A stretch of 9,892 nt of DNA from Pontimonas sp964350865 (GTDB lineage: Bacteria; Actinomycetota; Actinomycetes; Actinomycetales; Microbacteriaceae). A model generated the notes under the pieces. The model searched no databases. It was given only the letters and a program-made list of their open reading frames with translations, and had not been told where the DNA came from. Both the position numbers and the translations under genes were made by a program. Positions 1 to 6,850 of this stretch are shown here, one piece after another (position 1 is the first letter of the stretch; each line of letters starts with the position of its first letter). Location of the stretch: NCBI GenBank assembly GCA_964350865.1, contig CAYGLJ010000038.1, positions 1-9,892 on the forward strand. Reading direction: 5' to 3'.

Positions 1-1214
1 ACTAGGGCCAGAGGGGTCGCGTATTCGCTCGGCAAAATACCGAAAGAGCCCTCGAGTCGTGGCTTCACCACTTGCTGGGACCCTGAGGCCACCTCTGCCA
101 CCAACATCAGGACGCGATCAAACACGACGTCAAAATCAACATTTTGGCTCAGGCCCTCCGACAAGGTGTCGTGAACGACAGCAATTGCAGCCACTCGCCG
201 CATTGCTTGACCCAACGCGTCCTTTGCCCCTTCGTTGTGGGTGCGCCGTGCTTGAATTCGCAACAACGACGCCACGGTCTGGAGATTGTTCTTGACGCGG
301 TGGTGAATCTCACGAATCGTGGCGTCTTTGGTGATCATCTCTCGCTCACGGAGTCGCACCTGCGTCACATCACGAGTCAAGACAATCGCTCCGAATCGTT
401 TGCCCCCCAATCGCAAGGGAATGGCACGGAGTGTGACAGTCACGCCCCCAGCCTCGATGTCGGTTCGCCATGGTGCTCGACCTGTGACCACGAGAGGCAA
501 CGACTCATCAACAATCAGAGTCCCCTGAAGCATCCCCGCGGTGACTTCAGCCAGCATCGTCTCTTCCAGTTCCTCCTGGAAGCCCATACGACGAAAGGCT
601 GAGAGCGCATTGGGCGACGCAAACGTCACGCGGCCGTGCTCATCGAGTCGAATGAGACCATCAGATGCTCGAGGAGCACCTTGCGCCGGTGCACTCGGTG
701 TGTCGGGGTCAGGGAAATAGCCCTCAGAGATCATCCGGAAGAGATCATTCGCACACTCGTTGAAGGTGAGTTCCTGACGACTGGGCACCCGCGACTCGCT
801 GAGATTAGCGTGCCGGGTGAGGACCGCAATCACCGTGTCATCAGAGGGAACGCCATCTGACCGACGACCCATGCGGATGGGAACAGCGCGAACTTTCGTA
901 GGCGCTTCCTCATATCCATCGGGAAGCTTCGAGTCCACAATGTCACCGGTGGTGAAAGCTTTAGAGACGAGGTCAGCCCATTCCGGACGAATTTCACTCT
1001 CGACGACATCTCGATAGAACAACGTGGCTGCAGAGGAGGGCCTCAGGTGAGACACCGCCACGAAGGAACCCTGGTCAGTGGGAGCCCAGATGACGATGTC
1101 GGCAAAGGCGAGGTCAGCGAGTAGCTGACCTTCGCTGACCAGTTGATACAACCAGGCGACCTGTCGATCAAACAGTGTCGTCCTCGTGAAGACGGATGCC
1201 GGTTGCGTTGCCAC
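1..1214 (-). CDS. pdtaS: PdtaS-like cytosolic sensor histidine kinase (3' end cut by window edge)
   Basis: Two-component sensor kinase of the HisKA_2 class. In mycobacteria PdtaS phosphorylates the ANTAR-domain antiterminator PdtaR; that partner is not in this window. My reading from a GTG at 1214 gives 404 complete codons without a stop, running off the left edge. Residues about 25-160 resemble the PdtaS GAF-like sensor region (LLADLAFADIVIW at 31-43), about 180-290 a PAS-like domain (DGLIRLDEHGRVTFASPNA), and 301-320 the HisKA_2 phosphoacceptor box REIHHRVKNNLQTVASLLRI, with H304/H305 as the candidate phosphohistidine. The text ends at PLAL, where the HATPase N-box begins, so most of the ATP-binding domain lies outside. 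No membrane segment is seen, so it should be cytosolic. The GTG lies 4 nt after the upstream ATPase stop with only a close, weak GAGGGG before it, suggesting translational coupling; the roughly 30 residues ahead of LLADL match the mycobacterial protein. The family is confident, the exact start less so. Confidence 0.92.
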   Translation of the reverse strand, partial: MATQPASVFTRTTLFDRQVAWLYQLVSEGQLLADLAFADIVIWAPTDQGSFVAVSHLRPSSAATLFYRDVVESEIRPEWADLVSKAFTTGDIVDSKLPDGYEEAPTKVRAVPIRMGRRSDGVPSDDTVIAVLTRHANLSESRVPSRQELTFNECANDLFRMISEGYFPDPDTPSAPAQGAPRASDGLIRLDEHGRVTFASPNALSAFRRMGFQEELEETMLAEVTAGMLQGTLIVDESLPLVVTGRAPWRTDIEAGGVTVTLRAIPLRLGGKRFGAIVLTRDVTQVRLREREMITKDATIREIHHRVKNNLQTVASLLRIQARRTHNEGAKDALGQAMRRVAAIAVVHDTLSEGLSQNVDFDVVFDRVLMLVAEVASGSQQVVKPRLEGSFGILPSEYATPLAL

Positions 1215-1218
1215 CCCC

Positions 1219-2376
1219 TCAGGGTAATGGCTCACGCTGTCGCGGTGTCAGGAGCGCATGGAGGGATGCGCGCAATCCTTTCCGGGGTGGTTTCGCGACG
1301 AGCTGGGGCTTCGGAATAAGCCCACCCGCCGCATGCAGCAAGTCAGTGAGCACAGAAGTATCTGACAGGTCCTTCCGCATCGGGAGCGCACTGATGTCAG
1401 CACACCCCGTGAATCCCCACACCGCAGTCGAAGACTCCTTGAAAGACGACTCTGAGGAGCCTGCGGACGTGCGGAGAAGGACCCTCTGGCCGACATCCTC
1501 GGTCAACTCCTTGAGGAGAGTCCACTCTCGAACGAGCCTCGAAACACCCAGGTCTGATCCCATCCCCACCCACAAAAGTTGCTGTGCTTTGCGCAAAATA
1601 GCCTCCGTCGCAGCCTTCTCCGGTGTCGGTTCCGAGTCACCCAGTGCACACTTCAGGTCCACCACGACCGCAACCCCTGAGGAAACTGCACTATCAATCA
1701 GGGTCGACACTCCTGCAGCTTCTAGTCGCCCGAGAGAACCCGGGCGAGTTCCTGAGAGGACCTGAAGTGAGGCATTGTGGGCAGCAGGCGCTGCGCAAGC
1801 ACGCATCGATTCCCAGGGAGGGTTGTCGTTTCGGGCCACTCGCAACGCACCTAACAACCCCGGAGTGTCATTCGGAATTCCCAATAGTTCACCCACCGAA
1901 GGAGCGAGAAAGTCTGCATCAATCAGCAGGGCGGGGCGAGATTTCGCGAGTGCGAGGGAGAGTCCTATGGCCAGGGTCGTTGCTCCTGGCGCGCCAGCCG
2001 TGCCCCAGACTGCTAGCACGGGCGCTTGAGCATGCTCAAGAGGCGCATGTCGCTTTTCAAGCCAAGCACGGGCCTGGTCCTCACCCCACAAGACCTCAGA
2101 GATTCCTAACTGTTCCGCAAGCGCCGCCGACCCATCCTCCACCGGCACACCCGCGAGTGGACCCCAAGACCTGACATCATCGACGGTCACGTTCCCGACC
2201 ACCTCATAGGAGAGCTCGAGGACGAGTCCTTCCAGCTCAGAAAGCGATTCTTCCGAAACCAAGGTGATGTCTCTGCCTAACCAGACAGCAACTACACCCA
2301 GTTCTGCCATGGATCTCTCAAAAGGCTCGAACCATTCAGGTCGCATCACCGCACCCACCTTGACTGGCCCGTCCAT
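1219..2376 (-). CDS. CpaE/MinD-like P-loop ATPase with degenerate Walker A
   Basis: A 385-aa member of the ParA/MinD/CpaE superfamily. CpaE proteins guide assembly of Flp/Tad-type surface structures; MinD and ParA position other cargo. Residues 1-115 form a poorly conserved N-terminal region, comparable to the receiver-like domain of CpaE. The ATPase fold begins at about 120: the P-loop position is WGTAGAPGATT (124-134), followed by a helix rich in Ala and Leu, a Walker B-like ALLIDADF (149-156) and a further strand VAVVVDL (235-241). Both lysines of the deviant Walker A (GKGGxGKTT) are alanine here, so ATP hydrolysis may be lost or altered. The C-terminus ends in a basic tail after KPPRKGLRASLHALL. 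The ATG shares its A with the stop of the SAF-domain gene (TGATG), and a GGTGG lies 5 nt before it, so translation is likely coupled. The superfamily is clear; a specific role in pilus assembly is only inferred from the neighbouring CpaB-like gene. Confidence 0.85.
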   Translation of the reverse strand: MDGPVKVGAVMRPEWFEPFERSMAELGVVAVWLGRDITLVSEESLSELEGLVLELSYEVVGNVTVDDVRSWGPLAGVPVEDGSAALAEQLGISEVLWGEDQARAWLEKRHAPLEHAQAPVLAVWGTAGAPGATTLAIGLSLALAKSRPALLIDADFLAPSVGELLGIPNDTPGLLGALRVARNDNPPWESMRACAAPAAHNASLQVLSGTRPGSLGRLEAAGVSTLIDSAVSSGVAVVVDLKCALGDSEPTPEKAATEAILRKAQQLLWVGMGSDLGVSRLVREWTLLKELTEDVGQRVLLRTSAGSSESSFKESSTAVWGFTGCADISALPMRKDLSDTSVLTDLLHAAGGLIPKPQLVAKPPRKGLRASLHALLTPRQREPLP

Positions 2377-2996
2377 CAGACCACCGGGACGAGATAGAGG
2401 AAGTACCTATTGGCGAGGGCGTGAACGACGCCTGGAATGTCTCGAGGCGATACCAGAATGTTTACTTGCCGAAAGGCTCCATCAGCAGCGAAACCTTCGT
2501 CTCGGCTGACAGAGTCGATCACGACATTGGCGCTCAACACGAAGGGTGCAGAAAACGAGTTCTCAGACGCTGGCGGGGCGACCCACAGTGTGACCCTGTG
2601 CCCCGGTGTTAGCCACGCAGGTTCCCCAATCGAGAGATCGATAGTGATTCCTGCCGCATCGACATTCTCGGGAAGAGAGAAGTCCCTGGCGGAGAGCACG
2701 TCTCCTGGACGAAGAGGCCTATTCAGCACCATCTCTGACAAACCTTGTAGTTCTTCCCCAGTCAAAGTGGGCAGCGAAGCAACGCTCTCAGGAATTTCCA
2801 ACAGCTCAATGTCCGTGGCGCCAGCGCTGACTCCCGAGGGAACGTCCGTTCGAGAGACAGCGACAGTGCGTGTCTGGTTACCCTCTTCCAGAACAACTGC
2901 CACTCCCAGAATCGAGGCTCCCACCAGAACCACCCCAAGGCCTCCCTGAAGGATGACTCTGCGAGAGATTCGAACTGTAGGTGTCTTTCGTGCCAT
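2376..2996 (-). CDS. SAF-domain membrane protein, CpaB/RcpC-like
   Basis: A 206-aa protein with a basic N-terminus (MARKTPTVRISRR), one membrane segment at about 14-36 (ILQGGLGVVLVGASILGVAVVL), and then an extracytoplasmic SAF-like domain at about 44-106. That domain shows the family pattern of a VAVSRTDVPSGV strand and the later RPLRPGDVLSARDF (93-106). A second beta-rich part contains TPGHRVTLWVAPP (130-142), as in the RcpC/CpaB region. CpaB proteins are periplasmic or cell-wall components of Flp/Tad pilus assembly; in Gram-positive bacteria similar short proteins often occur beside CpaE-like ATPases without a full tad cluster. It lies between a small unknown gene (39-nt gap) and the ATPase (1-nt overlap). 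No Shine-Dalgarno sequence is visible before the ATG (the upstream bases are CACTTCCCGC), so the start is supported mainly by the signal-anchor position right after it. The fold is fairly sure, the function is inferred. Confidence 0.8.
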   Translation of the reverse strand: MARKTPTVRISRRVILQGGLGVVLVGASILGVAVVLEEGNQTRTVAVSRTDVPSGVSAGATDIELLEIPESVASLPTLTGEELQGLSEMVLNRPLRPGDVLSARDFSLPENVDAAGITIDLSIGEPAWLTPGHRVTLWVAPPASENSFSAPFVLSANVVIDSVSRDEGFAADGAFRQVNILVSPRDIPGVVHALANRYFLYLVPVV

Positions 2997-3035
2997 GCGG
3001 GAAGTGTGACGGAAATCGGAGACTTCGCGTCATTT

Positions 3036-3464
3036 CTATCCACAGGCTTCGAGCCACAGAAAGTGAGCGAGAGGAATCAGGACCTGAGTTGTGTCTGTTT
3101 TGGACACCGTAAGGAAGTCAACGCCCACGTCGCCGATCCGACCTACAACAGACAACTCCGACAAATGAACGATCACCAGGGTGCCTTGCCGCTCGAGTTG
3201 GAGCAACATGGCGTGGAGTGGAACAGTCGATGACCCCGAGCTCTCCGGAGCAGGTTCCACCCGGTGCCCGGCAATCATGTGCAGGGCCCTAAAGGAAATA
3301 ACAAACTCACCGCCCAGGGCACCGGTCTCGCGCGCAGAGAACCAGGAATTTCCGACCGAGCGCACAAGAAGCTCACGCACCAGGCCTCCCTGCAGGGAGA
3401 CAGTAAGCGGTAGTGCGCTGTGTTGTGCGTGACGAAGGATGGCGGAGAGGTCCACATCGGGCAT
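3036..3464 (-). CDS. Hypothetical protein with Sm-like C-terminal pattern
   Basis: No gene name is recognised. The open frame extends upstream to 3590, but I start at the ATG at 3464 (MPDVDLSAILRHAQHS), because it has AGGAG 4 nt before it and the extra upstream residues look like translated spacer. This gives 142 aa. The N-terminal half holds a beta-rich stretch (LPLTVSLQGGLVRELLVRSVG). The C-terminal part reads LLQLERQGTLVIVHLSELSV then VGRIGDVGVDFLTVS and VLIPLAHFLWLE, an alternation of short strands and glycines like an Sm/LSM-type or similar small barrel. Small proteins with this ending are, as I recall, common near core genes of Actinobacteria and have no assigned role. It appears to be the first gene of the minus-strand operon with the SAF protein, the CpaE-like ATPase and the PdtaS-like kinase. 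The coding call is good; the fold suggestion is tentative. Confidence 0.7.
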   Translation of the reverse strand: MPDVDLSAILRHAQHSALPLTVSLQGGLVRELLVRSVGNSWFSARETGALGGEFVISFRALHMIAGHRVEPAPESSGSSTVPLHAMLLQLERQGTLVIVHLSELSVVGRIGDVGVDFLTVSKTDTTQVLIPLAHFLWLEACG

Positions 3465-3468
3465 AGGG

Positions 3469-3473
3469 CTCCT
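3469..3473 (-). promoter_or_regulatory. Ribosome binding site AGGAG before the 142-aa gene
   Basis: AGGAG lies 4 nt before the ATG at 3464 and decides this start over the longer open frame that begins at 3590, which has no comparable site. Confidence 0.6.
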
Positions 3474-3641
3474 GTCGTTGATGAGGAACCTTACGGGGAT
3501 GCTCGAGTTTGCCCCCGTGGTTTTCCACAAGTTCGCAACATTTTGGTTTTTGCAGGGCAAATAGTGCTTGGGTGAGAGTGCCCACGGCATGGATCCTCAT
3601 CCCGCTGGTTGTTCGTCCCCTGTGATTTGAACCACTAGAAG

Positions 3642-3647
3642 AAAGGA
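3642..3647 (+). promoter_or_regulatory. Ribosome binding site AAAGGA before the DUF6459-like gene
   Basis: AAAGGA lies 6 nt ahead of the ATG at 3654, supporting that start. Confidence 0.6.
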
Positions 3648-3653
3648 ACTGCC

Positions 3654-4112
3654 ATGTCCATCACGCAAATCAGTAACCCTTCCGAGGAGCCTCGCAAAGG
3701 GAAAAAACGAGCAACACCGAAAGGCGATGACGCCTTCGAAATCCAATGGAGCCCCACAAAAGACCTCCCAGATGCTTCGCTCTTCGCGCTGAATTTCACG
3801 CAGCGCGCTCTCGAGGTTCTCTATGGTTCCAGGGATCTAGCCCAAATCGCCAGATGGGTCACCGATGACGTGTACAAAGCGATGCAAGCGAAGGTGGATG
3901 CGAGGACCAGAAAACTCAGCCTGATGCCCGCCGATGTTCGCGAGCGGATCGCCCACCACTTCACCCTGTCCCACGTCACGATTGGAAAGCCTCGAGAGGG
4001 CATTGTCGAAGCGTGCGTGGTGGTCAGAGGAACTCAGCGCATCCGGGCAGCGGCACTGCGCCTTGAAGGATATGACCATCGCTGGCGGGCCACATCCTTC
4101 ACCATTCTCTAG
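3654..4112 (+). CDS. DUF6459-like protein (Rv family next to secA)
   Basis: A 152-aa protein of an actinobacterial family of unknown function that commonly lies next to secA; I believe it corresponds to DUF6459. The first 25 residues are polar and basic (EEPRKGKKRATPKGDD), suggesting a disordered or nucleic-acid-contacting tail. The body has the family features: a helix FTQRALEVLYGSRDLAQIARW (about 48-68) leading into VTDDVYKAMQAKVDARTRK, then the conserved beta part HVTIGKPREGIVEACVVVRG and RIRAAALRLEGYDHRWRATS to the C-terminus. No signal peptide or membrane segment is seen, so it is probably cytosolic. AAAGGA sits 6 nt before the ATG. It is the only rightward gene in the window, and its TAG directly abuts the stop of secA, leaving no room for a terminator between them. 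The family match is from memory of its conserved C-terminal pattern; the function is unknown. Confidence 0.8.
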   Translation: MSITQISNPSEEPRKGKKRATPKGDDAFEIQWSPTKDLPDASLFALNFTQRALEVLYGSRDLAQIARWVTDDVYKAMQAKVDARTRKLSLMPADVRERIAHHFTLSHVTIGKPREGIVEACVVVRGTQRIRAAALRLEGYDHRWRATSFTIL

Positions 4113-4116
4113 CTAG
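4109..4116. other. CTAGCTAG palindrome holding both convergent stop codons
   Basis: The 8-bp perfect palindrome contains the TAG stop of the rightward DUF6459-like gene (4110-4112) and, on the other strand, the TAG stop of secA (4113-4115). The two coding regions meet with zero bases between them. Any terminator for either gene must therefore lie inside the other coding sequence. Confidence 0.9.
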
Positions 4117-6778
4117 CGCTTTTTCTTCTTCTGCGCTCGACGTTGCGCACGATTAGCAGCGGGCGGGGCCGGTCGCGACGCTGGTGGCTGAGCGACTGGC
4201 CTGGCCGCGGGAGCTCCACCCTGCGCAGGCGCAGCGGGGGTTGGGACCCCAAAAGCTGACCCGGCGGCGGGAGGTGAGGCCACCACCTGGCCCTGCTGAT
4301 TGCGAACTTCGACACTTCCATCCGCAGCGGGGGCGGAGTAGCTGAGGTTTTGCTGCGGCACCACCGACTGTGCGAGTCCCTTGGCCGAAACCTGGGCTGC
4401 CATTCCACCCTCGGGAGGCTGAACCTGGACCTCGAGGTTATAGACAAAACCGGTGGTGTCCTCTTTGATTTGACCCATCATGGTGTTGAACAGCGCATAG
4501 CCTTCACGCTGGTACTCAATCAAGGGATCTCTCTGCGCCATTGCGCGCAGACCGATCCCGTCTTTCAGGTAATCCATCTCATAGAGGTGGTCTCGCCAAC
4601 GGCGGTCGATAACACTCAAGACCACTCGGCGCTCGAGCTCGCGCATCGCAGCAGCTCCCAGCTGGGTTTCGCGCTTTTCATACGCCACGAGAGCGTCCGA
4701 GGACACTTCGCGAACAAGTTCGCTCGAATCCATGCTCATTCCGAGCTCAGCGACGACCTCATCGATGGTCAACCCAATCGGATAGAGGGTTTTGAGCTCT
4801 GTCCAGAGGGCATCCCAATCCCATTCGCTGGGGTTCCCCACAGACGTGTGCTCCGAAATAATCGACGACAGGGTGTCATCAATGAAGGCGCGAACTCGGT
4901 CCGCAATGTCATCACCTTCGAGAATGTGGCGACGGTCGCTATAAATTGCTTGTCTCTGGCGGTTCAGAACATCGTCGTATTTGAGAACGTTCTTCCGAAT
5001 CTCGGCGTTACGTGCCTCCACCTGACTCTGTGCCGACTGAATAGCACGGCTGACAACGCGTGACTCGATCGCAATGTCTTCCTCGTCATTACTGGTGCGA
5101 GCCATCAGAGCTTCAGCAGCACCGGCGTTGAACATCCGCATCAGGTCATCCTGGAGCGAGAGATAGAAACGGCTCTCACCAGGATCACCCTGACGCCCGG
5201 AGCGTCCTCGAAGCTGGTTGTCGATGCGTCTCGACTCGTGACGTTCCGTTCCCAGAACATAGAGGCCGCCAAGTTCCCGAACTGCTTCTGCTTCTTCCTC
5301 GACCTGGGACATCATGGACTGGAAGACAGCGTCCCAGGCAGCTTCATACTCTTCAGGCTTCTCGTTGGCGTCGAAACCCTTCTCGCCCATCGCAGCAACG
5401 GCCATGAACTCTGCGTTTCCACCGAGCATGATGTCGGTTCCACGACCCGCCATGTTGGTGGCAACCGTGACGGCACCACGGCGCCCCGCTTGAGCGATGA
5501 TGGTGGCTTCTCTCGCGTGATTCTTGGCGTTCAGAACTTCGTGTTTCACGCCTCGCTTTGCGAGCATGCCCGAGAGCTTCTCGCTCTTCTCCACACTGGT
5601 AGTTCCGACTAGAACGGGCTGCCCCTTTTCATGGCGGGCGACAATGTCCTCAACGACCTGTCGATACTTAGCTTCTTCATCGCGATAAATCAGGTCAGGC
5701 TGGTCGAGTCGAACCATGGGTCGGTTCGTCGGGATTGGCACCACACCCANNNNNNNNNNNNNNNNNNNNNNNNNNNNNNNNNNNNNNNNNNNNNNNNNNN
5801 NNNNNNNNNNNNNNNNNNNNNNNNNNNNNNNNNNNNNNNNNNNNNNNNNACGACGTAGTCCTTGTCACGCTTGAACAATGACCGCGCCTTGAGGGCATTG
5901 TTCAAGAAGGAAATCAGGGGGGTATTCGCGGACTCGTAGAGGTTGTCAATGCCGAGGTAATCCTCGACCTTGTCGATTCCTGGCTCCAGCACACCCACGG
6001 TGCGCTTTTTGATGTCTACCTCGTAGTCCTCACCCTCGGTCAGGCGACCGGCGATGCGCGCGAATTCGCCAAACCACCGGTTTGCTTCCCCCGAAGCAGG
6101 TCCCGAAATAATCAGCGGGGTTCTCGCCTCGTCGATGAGGATGGAGTCCACCTCGTCGACAATGGCGAAGAAGTGACCTCGCTGCACCAGATCAGTTTTC
6201 TGGAGCGCCATGTTGTCGCGAAGATAATCGAACCCAAACTCGTTGTTCGTGCCATAGGTGATATCTGCCTGGTACTGGAGGCGACGCTCTTCTGGGGTTT
6301 GACCCGAGATGATGCACCCTGTCGTCATTCCCAGCGCACGGAAAATACGGCCCATGAGGTCTGACTGGTAGCTGGCGAGGTAATCATTCACTGTCACGAT
6401 GTGAACACCCCGGGCAGGAATGGCGTTCAGGTAGGCAGCCAGTGTGGCGACCAAAGTCTTACCCTCACCAGTCTTCATCTCGGCAATGTTGCCCAGGTGC
6501 AAAGCGCCACCACCCATGAGCTGCACATCAAAGTGACGAAGCCCCAAGGTGCGCTTGGACGCTTCCCTCACGGCCGCAAAGGCCTCAGGAAGTAAATCGT
6601 CGAGTGATTCGCCAGCGGCATAGCGGGAGCGAAGCTCCTCGGTCTCGCCCTTCAGCTCATCATCGGTGAGGTGCGAGAAGGAGTCCTCGAGGTGGTTAAC
6701 AGCCTTGGCTTGGCTCTCAAGTTTGCGAAGGATGCGCCCTTCGCCCATCCGAAGAAAACGCTCTAGGACGTTAGCCAC
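4113..6778 (-). CDS. secA: Preprotein translocase ATPase SecA (interrupted by an assembly gap)
   Basis: SecA is the cytosolic ATPase motor that drives unfolded preproteins through SecYEG. The N-terminal part shows Walker A MKTGEGKT, the DEVD box within VDEVDSILIDEART and the start of the preprotein cross-linking domain, ending at FKRDKDYV. After the N run the protein resumes at VVPIPTNRPMVR, then TNMAGRGTDIMLGGN, HESRRIDNQLRGRSGRQGDP, and the helical scaffold/IRA1 region (DRRWRDHLYEMDYLKDGIGL). The two halves are in different frames only because the 100-N placeholder is not the true length; family alignment predicts about 236 missing bases and a protein of roughly 930 aa. I start at GTG 6778 (VANVLERFLRMGEGR, matching the family start), with GGCGAGG 6 nt upstream, rather than TTG 6784. 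The C-terminus is Pro/Ala-rich and ends RAQRRAQKKKKR, without the cysteine-rich zinc-binding SecB/lipid site of many SecA proteins. It follows hpf by 72 nt. Confidence 0.97.
5750..5849. other. Assembly gap of 100 N inside secA
   Basis: A run of exactly 100 undetermined bases, the usual placeholder for a scaffold gap of unknown size. The flanking secA codons are V (GTN) on one side and NTG-GGT-GTG on the other, so the true missing length must be 2 modulo 3. 100 is 1 modulo 3 and breaks the frame. Comparison with actinobacterial SecA suggests about 78 missing residues, covering the end of the preprotein cross-linking domain and the conserved stretch before VVPIPTNRP. Confidence 0.98.
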
Positions 6779-6784
6779 ACACAA

Positions 6785-6791
6785 CCTCGCC
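6785..6791 (-). promoter_or_regulatory. Ribosome binding site GGCGAGG for secA
   Basis: GGCGAGG ends 6 nt before the GTG at 6778. It abuts the alternative TTG at 6784, so its spacing favours the GTG start. Confidence 0.55.
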
Positions 6792-6850
6792 TTGCAAGAG
6801 AACCGGGGAAAACTCGTTGCCCCATGCTACCAACGGGGACTTATCGCGAT

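Larger units (their letters stand above)
3465..3653. other. Divergent intergenic region of about 190 nt
   Basis: This spacer separates two divergent genes and must hold promoters for both the leftward operon and the rightward DUF6459-like gene. It is locally more AT-rich around 3535-3565. I could not pick a convincing -35/-10 pair for either direction. A small inverted repeat GTGGTTTTCCAC (3517-3528) is present; it overlaps a TTTTCCACA (3521-3529) that resembles a DnaA box but stands alone. Confidence 0.45.

Noticed and set aside
59..1017. Plus-strand open frames at the left edge
   Set aside because: The minus strand here reads continuously as a PdtaS-like kinase with the HisKA_2 motif, so these are shadows.
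1196..2174. Long plus-strand open frames opposite the CpaE-like ATPase
   Set aside because: They are antisense shadows of a gene with clear family motifs and show low-complexity Ser/Pro/Arg-rich translations with no recognisable domain.
3521..3529. TTTTCCACA, a DnaA-box-like 9-mer, and a similar CTATCCACA at 3036-3044
   Set aside because: Only two isolated near matches about 480 nt apart, one at the end of a coding region; no cluster, AT-rich unwinding element or dnaA/dnaN neighbours, so no origin is supported.
3465..3590. N-terminal extension of the 142-aa gene to an upstream ATG
   Set aside because: The extension lacks a ribosome binding site and family-like sequence, while the internal ATG at 3464 has AGGAG at suitable spacing.
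4350..5063. 237-codon plus-strand open frame inside secA
   Set aside because: It lies entirely opposite conserved SecA motifs and has no family resemblance; open length is explained by the codon use of secA.
6779..6850. Possible terminator between hpf and secA (CGTTG...CAACG and CCCC...GGGG pairings)
   Set aside because: The stems are only 4-5 bp, overlap each other, and are not followed by a proper T-run, so a terminator is not supported.
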